Assembly: GCA_965242495.1 (NCBI GenBank)
Contig: OZ251446.1
Span: 2,480,001-2,544,000 of the forward strand
From: CBDESN01 sp965242495
GTDB taxonomy: Bacteria > Pseudomonadota > Alphaproteobacteria > MPNO01
Length of the DNA: 64,000 bases
Reading direction: 5' to 3'
The notes below the pieces were generated by a model that worked only from the letters and a program-made list of their open reading frames with translations, did not search any database and had not been told where the DNA came from. Position numbers and translations under genes: made by a program. Positions 15,635 through 23,202 of the stretch are shown piece by piece (position 1 is the stretch's first letter; each line of letters opens with the position of its first letter).

Positions 15635-18600
15635 CTACCTGGCCTTCAGCCGTTCCGAAACGCGGGCGAGGAGCTCGTCGAGAACGGCGCGGGTCTCCTC
15701 CGCGCCTTCTCCCTGGACCGTCACGCGCAGATGGAAGCGGAGCTCGCTGCCCGCAGCCGCTTTCATCATGTCGGGAACGATCTCGCCCAGATCCTGGATC
15801 TGCCGACCCTCGAGCACCGCTTCCTCGACGGGGGGTTTTGGGGGCGGCGGGGCGGCGGGCCGCTCCAGGCGCAGATTGCCGGCTTCGTCGTAGCCGCAGT
15901 CCACGGGACCGCTGCCCTCGGCGAGCTGGAGCCAGCGGCTCTCCACGCCGGCCTTGACGCCGTCGCGGACGAGGCCCCAGGGCAGGGCCGCGCCGCGCGC
16001 CTGGGACGCCGCGCGCACCAGCGCGGCCCCGTTCGCCGCGCCGTCCTCCCACGCCCCGGGGAGCGCCTCCTCGAGAAGCTCCTGCGGCGGGATGGGCGCG
16101 GGCGGCGGATGGAGCGCCGCTTCCTCCCCGTCGAGCGCGCCCGGCGGAACGCGCTCCTTCCACAGGGAGGTCGGGCCGTTGGTCAGCCACACCGTCCCTC
16201 GCTCGACCCCGCGCCGCGCCGCATCGAGGACCTCGTCTTCGGGGCAGCGCGGCACCGCAAGGCTGTCGTCGAAGCCCGCCTCGCTCGCGACGCTCACCCG
16301 TTTGCCGCCGCCGAAATAGTCCTTGGCCGCCCGCAGGGCGAGCTTGGCCTCCGTCTCGCCTTCCCGCCAGCCGGGGATGCGCCCGCCCTGCCGTCCCGCC
16401 GTTTCCCAAAGCTGCGGCAGGACGCCGGGGGCCAGCAATTCCTCCGACAGGCGGCTCAACGCCGCCGTTTCCGGCAGCGCCGCTTCGAGCTGCGGGTCGT
16501 TGCGCGAGTCCGGATCGACCGCTTCGCGCCACCAGCTGCGCGCGCTGCCGTCGGGCCGGGCGAGCCGCGCCACGAGAAGGCCGCGCTCCACCCCTTGCAG
16601 CACCGTATCGAGCAGCACCTTCGGGTTCAGCACCTTGGGGAGGCGCGGATGGCGGGCGAACGCTCCCGCCAGATCCTTGACGAACCGGGCCTCCTCGCCT
16701 TCGCGCCACAGGTCGTAGGGGCCGTCGGGCAGAAGCGCGGCGGCGTCCACCGCCGTCTCCTTGATGCGCGCGCGCGGATCGTTCTTGATCTCGGCGAAGA
16801 GCGGCCCCGCTCCGGCCGCGAGCCGGAAGGCGTGAACGGCGTTGCGTTCGTCGACGGTGACGACGACCGACCACGCCTGCCGGATCACCTCGGGAAGGCG
16901 GCTCCGCGCTTCCTGCAAACGCCGCCGCAGGCGTTCTTCCTGCACCGGGTCGACCTTGTGGCCCCGGAGCTGCGCGGCCACGTCCTCCCAACCGAGCAAA
17001 GCGCGCACGCCGGCGCGGGCCGCCTCCAGCCCGTCTTGCGACGGCGCCGCCGCCGCCACGGCGTTGCGATGCGCGCGCGGCCGCTCCGGTCCGCCGGCCT
17101 CGTCGAGAAACCGCTTCGCCCGCGCGCTCGGCCTGCCGGAATCGGAGACGGCGTCGGCCCCCAGCACCACGTAGCGGAAGCTGCCGTCGTCGCCCACGTC
17201 CCTCGGCGATGCGGGCAGCAAGTGAGGGACCGCCCCGGCCGCCCGGGCGCCGTCGGTCAACGCCTTCGTCGCGCGGATGGCCTCCTCCAGCCGCGCGTCC
17301 GCCGCCTCCGCGCCGACCCGCCGGCAGGCTTCGTCATGCATCTGGCGCAGATTGGGGCGGTGGCCGAGCCGCCAGGACTTCGGCAGCCCCGCCGCCGCCG
17401 GCTCGTCCACGCCCATGTCCTCGTCGTCGAGGAACCAGGAGACCTCCCGCCAGCGGCGCAACCCCTTCTCCAGTTCGATGGCGTCCGGCGCCAGGCTCCC
17501 CGCCATGCGCACCAGGTCCGGGGTGTCGACCTTGTGGCCGATGGGCTGCGAATGGAGGAAGACGGCCGCTACCGCCTGCTCGGCCTCGCGACCGTTCGCG
17601 AGCGCCGGCAGTTCGTCCTGAATCCGCCGCGCCTTGGCCAGCTCGGCTTCGAGCAGGGGAGCCCAGTCCGTTCGCCGCCCTTCGGACGACTCCGCGGTCG
17701 CCACGCCCGCGAGTTCGCGCATCGCCTCGGAAACCCCCTGCGCGCCGGGCGCCGCCAGCAGGACGGAGGGGCCGATCAGCGGGCTCGCGTCCCACGCCTC
17801 CGCCTCGCGCAGGGCGGTGGCGAGGATGCGCAGGATGCCGCGCGTGCGCTGGAAGCCTTCGAGCTGGGTCCAGCGGCTGTAGAACACGTCGGTCAGGTCG
17901 GGATGGAAGGGAAAGCTCTCCAGGAAGCGCGCTTCCTCGGCGGGCTTCTCCTTCGCCGTCGGGTCGTGGAGGCGGGCCAGCCCCTGCGCCGCGGCGATGG
18001 CGTGAGGCCGGAAGGCGTCCCGGTCGCGGACGTCCTCCGGCGCGAAGAAGCGACGCCGCAGCACCTCCGCCACGTCTTCCTTCTGGACCGGCTGCACCCC
18101 TTCCTCGCGCTGGCGCCGGAACACGTCGAACAACCCCGAGACCAGCGCGCCGCCGAGCTCCCCCCGTTGCTTGCCGGGATCGGTCGCCAGCAGCGACGCC
18201 ACGACGGCGGCCCGGTCCGCCTTGGTCGCCGCCTGGGTCAGATACTGGAAGAAGTCCTGGATACGGTCGCGCCAGACCGGGTCGATGCCCGCCTTCTCGC
18301 GGGCGTACATCAGCACCTCGTCCACCAGGATCAGCGTCGCCAGGCCGCGCTCCTGCGGCTTCTCAATCAGCTTCCGCAGCAGGGGTTCGGCCGGCGGCGT
18401 CTCGCGCTCCTCGTCCCTGCCGTCGGCGTGGACCATGCGCAACCCTTCCGCGCCGGCCAGCTGAAAGGCCAGCACGCTCCACGGGTGGCGCAGGGCGCGG
18501 GTCTCCCCGTCCGGGGCGCGCACGTCTTCGATGCCGCGTTCGGCGTCGATCTTGTCGAAGCACAGGGCCGCGGCGAAGGCGGGCGGCGGATCGGCGCCGA

Positions 18601-18964
18601 TATGGCTGCGGAACTCCCTGACCGCGGGCAGGTCGGGCAGCGCCTGCGGATCGCGGAACAGGTGGTAGAGCGCGATCAGGGTATGGGTCTTGCCGCCGCC
18701 ATAGGTCAGCTCCAGCTGCCGCACCGCCTTGTCGCTCCGCCCGCGGAGACGCTCGGCGACGTCCTTCGCCAACTCCCGCAGCGCATGGGTCGGATAGGTG
18801 AGCGCGAAGAACTTCTCCGGGTCCTCGTAGACCGCGCGACGGCCCTTCCCCATGGTCACTTCGTGCAGGTCGGCGGCGAACTCCGCCAGCGACAGCGCGC
18901 CGCTGCGCAGCTCGTCCTTCAGACGGACGACCTTACGCCAGGGCTTGATCCGGTTCTTGGCCAT
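15635..18964 (-). CDS. DUF499 ATPase of an antiphage-type island
   Basis: A 1,109-residue P-loop protein of the DUF499 family. The N-terminal block ends in LTYGGGKTHTLIALY (Walker A GGGKTHT, residues 89-95), and LILVDEVLMY (acidic pair 215-216) is Walker B. The rest is long and alpha-helical, including PFHPDLTDVFYSRWTQL, typical of this family. DUF499 proteins are known to occur beside DUF1156 methylases and helicases in predicted phage-defence loci. It is the last gene of the minus-strand operon, 13 bp after the ImmA/IrrE gene. Its exact job is unknown; coupling ATP hydrolysis to a DNA-handling complex is the usual suggestion. The gene is intact. Confidence 0.85.
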   Translation of the reverse strand: MAKNRIKPWRKVVRLKDELRSGALSLAEFAADLHEVTMGKGRRAVYEDPEKFFALTYPTHALRELAKDVAERLRGRSDKAVRQLELTYGGGKTHTLIALYHLFRDPQALPDLPAVREFRSHIGADPPPAFAAALCFDKIDAERGIEDVRAPDGETRALRHPWSVLAFQLAGAEGLRMVHADGRDEERETPPAEPLLRKLIEKPQERGLATLILVDEVLMYAREKAGIDPVWRDRIQDFFQYLTQAATKADRAAVVASLLATDPGKQRGELGGALVSGLFDVFRRQREEGVQPVQKEDVAEVLRRRFFAPEDVRDRDAFRPHAIAAAQGLARLHDPTAKEKPAEEARFLESFPFHPDLTDVFYSRWTQLEGFQRTRGILRILATALREAEAWDASPLIGPSVLLAAPGAQGVSEAMRELAGVATAESSEGRRTDWAPLLEAELAKARRIQDELPALANGREAEQAVAAVFLHSQPIGHKVDTPDLVRMAGSLAPDAIELEKGLRRWREVSWFLDDEDMGVDEPAAAGLPKSWRLGHRPNLRQMHDEACRRVGAEAADARLEEAIRATKALTDGARAAGAVPHLLPASPRDVGDDGSFRYVVLGADAVSDSGRPSARAKRFLDEAGGPERPRAHRNAVAAAAPSQDGLEAARAGVRALLGWEDVAAQLRGHKVDPVQEERLRRRLQEARSRLPEVIRQAWSVVVTVDERNAVHAFRLAAGAGPLFAEIKNDPRARIKETAVDAAALLPDGPYDLWREGEEARFVKDLAGAFARHPRLPKVLNPKVLLDTVLQGVERGLLVARLARPDGSARSWWREAVDPDSRNDPQLEAALPETAALSRLSEELLAPGVLPQLWETAGRQGGRIPGWREGETEAKLALRAAKDYFGGGKRVSVASEAGFDDSLAVPRCPEDEVLDAARRGVERGTVWLTNGPTSLWKERVPPGALDGEEAALHPPPAPIPPQELLEEALPGAWEDGAANGAALVRAASQARGAALPWGLVRDGVKAGVESRWLQLAEGSGPVDCGYDEAGNLRLERPAAPPPPKPPVEEAVLEGRQIQDLGEIVPDMMKAAAGSELRFHLRVTVQGEGAEETRAVLDELLARVSERLKAR

Positions 18965-18977
18965 CGCCGGGCGCGGC

Positions 18978-20558
18978 TCACGCGAGGGGCGACGGCTGGC
19001 CTTCCAGCCGTTGCCGGTCCGTCTCGTCCACGAAGCCCAGATTCGTCAGATGATTCAGCACGGCGAGACGGCCGGCGCGCAGACGCCTCGCCACCTCGTC
19101 CACGCCTTCCTTCGTGGCGACGGGAACCGTCAACCCCGCCACCGCCCGCTTCACCAGGGACGCAGGCATCAGCAGCATCGCCGCGAAGGCGTTGGCGCGC
19201 CGCTCGATGGCGCGCGGCGCCCAGGGGCCGCTGGCGACGGCGAGAGGCCGGCCCTGTTCCCGATCGAACAGCAGATGGCGGAGCTCGTGCGCCAACGTGA
19301 AGCGGCGGCCGGCCTCGTGAGCATTGAAGGCATTGCGCTCGTTGACGAAAATTCCAGGTCTGTGCTGCGGGCCGGCGACGGCCACGCCCCGCACATGCGC
19401 GTCCGACAGCGCCAGTTCCCCGATGCGGACGCCGAGCGCCTCGATCAATCTTTCCACATCGACGAAACCGCCCTTCTCGAAGTCGCCGTCGATACGCTCG
19501 TGAACCTCCTCGGCCAGGTCGTATCCCTGGTCCCATGGACGGGAGGCGGACTCCTCGATGGGCGCGGCGCAGCCAACCTCGCAGGCCTCCCCGGATTCGC
19601 CCTCCGGCGCATAGAGGCCGACCGTCGCCCGCGCGAGTTCCCGGACGTCGGCCTCCGTCACGTCGGGAGCGAGGGAGCCGAACATGAGCGCAGCATGGCA
19701 CGATCCGGTGACGACGAGAGGCGTCTCCGCGGCGTCCAACAGAGCTTGGCGCGGTTCCGCCCCCAGGTCCGACAGGCGTTCCACCGCGCGGCGCCACCCG
19801 GCCCGCACGTCGCGCCCGGTCGCCCCCAGGCCGGCCAGCCACGCCAAGCGCCGTTCGCGGTTTTCGTTCTGGGCTTTGCCGCCCGCATTCAGGCTTCGGA
19901 GCTTGCGGTTCAAGTCCGCGATGCGCCCCGACTCCGGCATCGACGACGACAGGCGCTTCCCGGCCTGCGACAGCACGTCGTGCAACGGTTCGGCCACCGA
20001 TTGCGGCGGCAGGCTGGCGGAGCCCCGTTCCGACTCCATGAACTGATAATGGCCGGGCATCCCTGCGGTGCGAACCGAGCCCCAGGACACTTCCACCCGG
20101 TCCCGCAAACGCCGGAACACGATGTCGGGGAACAGCCCTCCTTCTCTCGCGGCCTGGAGGGCATGGCGGGACCACCAGCCATGCCACGCGCTCTCCCAGG
20201 CGGAAGCCTTGCGCTCGTCGTCTTCGATGGCCGGCGGCGGGAAGAAGGTCGCACGCAGGGATTCCCAAGCGGCGTCGCCTGCGTTCTTCGTCGGCAAGCG
20301 CTCCTCGTGGAGCAGGGGATCCCAGTTACGGGCGAACCACTCCAGAAGCGGCAGCAGATACCAGTGGACCGAGTCGATGCGCTCGCCTTCCTCCCGGTGG
20401 GCGCACAGGTTCCGCCCCCGGACCCAGACCTGGAAGCTGCCCCAGGAAGCCCCGGTCTCGGGGTCGATGCCCCGCCCTTCGTCGGGGTCGGAGGCGAAGG
20501 CCAGCTTCAGCGCGAACACGCCGGTGTCGCCGGCCAGCCGTTCCCATCGCGTCGTCAT
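18978..20558 (-). CDS. ImmA/IrrE-family metallopeptidase with a long unassigned N-terminal part
   Basis: A 526-residue protein. The C-terminal ~150 residues form an ImmA/IrrE-type zinc peptidase: TLAHELRHLLF holds the HExxH motif (residues 424-428), and ERRANAFAAMLLMP holds the downstream acid ligand (E452) and the family's typical helix. The first ~330 residues have no family I recognise and may be a sensor or docking module. In ImmA/PezA/IrrE systems the peptidase cuts a repressor after DNA damage or infection. Here it sits 6 bp after a small basic protein gene and 13 bp before DUF499, so it is part of the defence operon. Substrate unknown; the HTH helicase at the far end is a candidate. 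Confidence 0.82.
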   Translation of the reverse strand: MTTRWERLAGDTGVFALKLAFASDPDEGRGIDPETGASWGSFQVWVRGRNLCAHREEGERIDSVHWYLLPLLEWFARNWDPLLHEERLPTKNAGDAAWESLRATFFPPPAIEDDERKASAWESAWHGWWSRHALQAAREGGLFPDIVFRRLRDRVEVSWGSVRTAGMPGHYQFMESERGSASLPPQSVAEPLHDVLSQAGKRLSSSMPESGRIADLNRKLRSLNAGGKAQNENRERRLAWLAGLGATGRDVRAGWRRAVERLSDLGAEPRQALLDAAETPLVVTGSCHAALMFGSLAPDVTEADVRELARATVGLYAPEGESGEACEVGCAAPIEESASRPWDQGYDLAEEVHERIDGDFEKGGFVDVERLIEALGVRIGELALSDAHVRGVAVAGPQHRPGIFVNERNAFNAHEAGRRFTLAHELRHLLFDREQGRPLAVASGPWAPRAIERRANAFAAMLLMPASLVKRAVAGLTVPVATKEGVDEVARRLRAGRLAVLNHLTNLGFVDETDRQRLEGQPSPLA

Positions 20559-20564
20559 GGCGGG

Positions 20565-20867
20565 CTAGCCATCCCAGTGCTTCTTCTTCTCGTCCCGCCG
20601 CCGCAGACGGCCTTGCCTGCGCCATCGACGGCGCAGGCTTTCGGGGACCTCCTTCCAGCCGACCGGATAGCCATGCCGAACATCCGCGCGGTGCTTCTGC
20701 GCGCAATAGGCCCTGTCTTCATGGATCGCATAGCGTTTGCCGCCCACCGGCTCGCCGTCCGATAGCAGCGCCTGCGCCGTCGCCCGGTCCATGGCCTCCG
20801 GGCAGAGCGAACCGCGCCCTCCCCGCCGCCGGGGTTGCTTGTGTTTCGGGTTGCTCTCATAGCGCAT
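20565..20867 (-). CDS. Small basic Cys-containing protein, function unknown
   Basis: A 100-residue, highly basic protein. The ATG at 20867 is preceded by GGAGG at good spacing, so I prefer it to the upstream in-frame start. The sequence has RRGGRGSLCPEAM, then KRYAIHEDRAYCAQKH and GYPVGWKEVPESLRRRW, with two cysteines and several histidines that could bind a metal. No named domain is recognised. It is 6 bp upstream of the ImmA/IrrE gene and evidently cotranscribed. A DNA- or partner-binding accessory protein of the island is plausible. Confidence 0.65.
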   Translation of the reverse strand: MRYESNPKHKQPRRRGGRGSLCPEAMDRATAQALLSDGEPVGGKRYAIHEDRAYCAQKHRADVRHGYPVGWKEVPESLRRRWRRQGRLRRRDEKKKHWDG

Positions 20868-21067
20868 CCGCGATCCTCCGCCCACGCTATGGCTCTATCC
20901 CAAACCGCCCCATGGGGGAAGCCCTGGCCCGTATTTCTCATACGGAACACGGCCTGCGCGGCGGCGGCGCGCCTGCGGCCTCTTCGGCCGAACCGGGCGC
21001 AGGTCGTTTTCCTTCCTCGGGTCGTTCTTCCAATTACGCCCTTGATCGAGTAATTTTACGCATCGTA

Positions 21068-21217
21068 ATGAGTAATCGGGGTTACGCGCGGCCCCAGGCC
21101 GCCGACCTGCTCGGCCGTCTGCGGGAGCCGCGCCGGCTCCTCCAGGTCGTCGCCGGGACGCGGCAGGTGGGCAAGACCACCTTGGTTACGCAGGTCGCCG
21201 AGGAAACGGCGAAATGA
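21068..21217 (+). pseudogene. N-terminal fragment of a DUF4143-type AAA ATPase
   Basis: A 49-residue reading frame, NRGYARPQAADLLGRL then LLQVVAGTRQVGKTTLVTQV, that matches the very start of DUF4143-linked AAA ATPases, which are normally about 400 residues. It contains the Walker A loop (GTRQVGKTT) and then stops after EETAK. The stop overlaps the start of the next AAA gene (ATGA), so it looks like a remnant fused or trimmed at an insertion point. It could still be translated, but alone it cannot form an ATPase. Confidence 0.7.
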
Positions 21218-22470
21218 ACGGAACGACATCGCAAGACGCCGCGACGCCGCGCATCGAATACCTGAAGGTGCGGAACTTCCGGGCCTTGCGGGACGTCGAG
21301 ATCGCGAAACTGACGCCGATGACGGTGCTCCTCGGCCCCAACGGCAGCGGCAAATCCACGGTGTTCGACGTGTTCGCGTTCCTCGCGGAGTGCTTCTCGT
21401 CCGGCCTGCGGCGCGCCTGGGACCGGCGCGGGCGGGCCAGGGAGCTCAAGACCCGCGACGCCGAAGGGCCGATGACGATAGAGATCAAATACCGTGAACG
21501 ACCGAGGACCCCGGAACGACCGAGGACCCCGCTGATCACGTATCATCTGTCCATCGACGAGTCGGCCGGCGCACCGGTAGTCGACCGCGAGTCGCTGAGC
21601 TGGAAACGAAAAAGCTACGGAGCGCCTTTTCGTTTCCTTGAGTACCGCCGCGGCCAAGGCCGAGCCACAAGCGGCGAAGCGCCGGACGCGGAAGACGAGC
21701 GGATCGAGACGCCCCTCAAATCGCCCGATCTGCTGGCGGTCAACGCGCTCGGGCAGTTCCAGGATCATCCGCGCGTGGCGGCGCTGCGCGACTTCATCAT
21801 GGGTTGGCACGTTTCCTATCTGTCGGCCGACAGCGCGCGCGGCCAGCCCGAGGCCGGTCCGCAGGAACGACTGACCGCGAGCGGCGACAACCTCGCCAAC
21901 GTCATCCAGCATCTGGGAGAGCGGCATCCGGAGCGGCTCGATCATATCTTCGTTACGTTGCGCCGGCGCGTGCCGCGCATCGAGCGCGTGCTGGCCGAGG
22001 CCATGCCGGACGGCCGGCTGCTGCTGCAAATCAAGGACGCGCCGTTCAGCCGCCCGGTTCTGGGGCGCTTCGCCTCCGACGGCACGCTGAAGATGCTGGC
22101 CTATCTGGTGCTGCTGTACGACCCGGAACCGCCGCCCTTCATCGGCATCGAGGAGCCCGAGAACTTCCTGCACCCGCGCCTGCTTCCCGAACTGGCGGAG
22201 GAATGCGCTGCGGCCAGCGAGCGCACGCAGCTGCTCGTCACCACCCATTCGCCGTTCTTCCTCAATGCGCTCAAGCCCGAACAGGTGCGCGTCCTGTGGC
22301 GGGATGAAAAAGGCCACACGCGGGCGCGGCGCGCCGCCGACCTCGATGGCGTGCCCGACTTCATGGAAGCCGGCGCGCTGCTCGGCGATCTCTGGATGGA
22401 GGGCTATTTCGGCGTCGGCGATCCGTTGACCCGCCATGGCGGCCCGGCGCCCGGCGGAGAACGCCGGTGA
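21214..22470 (+). CDS. AAA family ATPase (AAA21/COG4637-like, OLD-related)
   Basis: A 418-residue ABC-type AAA ATPase. LKVRNFRALRDVEI starts the fold, LLGPNGSGKSTVF is Walker A (residues 41-48), FIGIEEPENFLHPRLL is Walker B with the catalytic Glu, and LVTTHSPFFLNAL is the H-loop. An 18-bp in-frame tandem duplication at 21,496-21,531 gives (ERPRTP)x2. The downstream DUF4276 gene overlaps by ATGA. ATPase plus DUF4276 pairs resemble split OLD nucleases, in which an ATPase controls a TOPRIM nuclease. The gene is on plus, against the operon around it. Confidence 0.87.
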   Translation: MNGTTSQDAATPRIEYLKVRNFRALRDVEIAKLTPMTVLLGPNGSGKSTVFDVFAFLAECFSSGLRRAWDRRGRARELKTRDAEGPMTIEIKYRERPRTPERPRTPLITYHLSIDESAGAPVVDRESLSWKRKSYGAPFRFLEYRRGQGRATSGEAPDAEDERIETPLKSPDLLAVNALGQFQDHPRVAALRDFIMGWHVSYLSADSARGQPEAGPQERLTASGDNLANVIQHLGERHPERLDHIFVTLRRRVPRIERVLAEAMPDGRLLLQIKDAPFSRPVLGRFASDGTLKMLAYLVLLYDPEPPPFIGIEEPENFLHPRLLPELAEECAAASERTQLLVTTHSPFFLNALKPEQVRVLWRDEKGHTRARRAADLDGVPDFMEAGALLGDLWMEGYFGVGDPLTRHGGPAPGGERR

Positions 22471-23087
22471 CGGCGGCGCGGCGCCTGGAATTCCTGATCG
22501 AAGAGCCGTCGATGGAAGCCTTCTTGCAAGGGCTGCTTCCGCGGGTTCTCCCGGAAGGCTGCACGTTCGAATGCCGCGTGATCCAGGGCAAACGGGATCT
22601 GTCGCGAAAGCTCGAAAGCCGCTTGCGCGGTTACCGGCCTTGGCTACCCGACGAATACCGACTCGTCGTCGTGGTCGATCGCGACGACGACGATTGCCAT
22701 GCGCTCAAGACTCGACTCGAACAAGCGGCGGCCAAGGCGGGGCTGCTTACACGCTCGCGAGCCCGGGGCGGGTCGTGGCGAGTGGTCAACCGCATCGCGA
22801 TCGAGGAATTGGAGGCATGGTATTTCGGCGATTGGGAGGCGGTGCGCCAAGCCTATCCGCGCGTATCGCCGCACGTTCCGAAACAGCGTCGCTACCGGGA
22901 CCCCGACGCCATCCGGGGAGGGACCTGGGAAGCGTTCGAGCGTATCCTGAAGAAGCACGGCCACTTCCGAAACGGACTGCGCAAGATCGAAGCCGCGCGC
23001 GCCATCGCCCCCTACATCGACCCGGCGCGCAACCGTTCGCGGAGTTTCGCGGCGCTCCGCGACGCCTTGGCCGAGGCGACCGCGTGA
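22467..23087 (+). CDS. DUF4276 (TOPRIM-like) partner of the upstream ATPase
   Basis: A 206-residue DUF4276 protein. EFLIEEPSMEAFLQGLLP at the N-terminus and VVVVDRDDDD (D71-R72-D73) fit the Glu and DxD metal sites of a TOPRIM-like fold, and IEELEAWYFGDW is a family signature. It starts within the ATPase stop (ATGA), which makes paired expression likely. Members are thought to cut nucleic acid under control of the ATPase, by analogy with OLD. It converges on the DUF1156 gene, with 115 bp between the stop codons. The pair may be an independent defence module carried inside the island. Confidence 0.85.
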   Translation: MTAARRLEFLIEEPSMEAFLQGLLPRVLPEGCTFECRVIQGKRDLSRKLESRLRGYRPWLPDEYRLVVVVDRDDDDCHALKTRLEQAAAKAGLLTRSRARGGSWRVVNRIAIEELEAWYFGDWEAVRQAYPRVSPHVPKQRRYRDPDAIRGGTWEAFERILKKHGHFRNGLRKIEAARAIAPYIDPARNRSRSFAALRDALAEATA

Positions 23088-23202
23088 CGTGAACGGAACC
23101 GGCGGCCGGCTCCGCGCGGGACGTCCGATTCTCACGGGGACTCCGCCGCCGTCGGACGACCCTCTGCGCCCCCGCGGCGCGCCGCGGCGTGAGAAACGCG
23201 GG

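Noticed and set aside
14139..15957. Several 60-300 codon frames in the repeat array
   Set aside because: They are built from the palindromes and linkers, repeat the same peptide words and have no coding signals.
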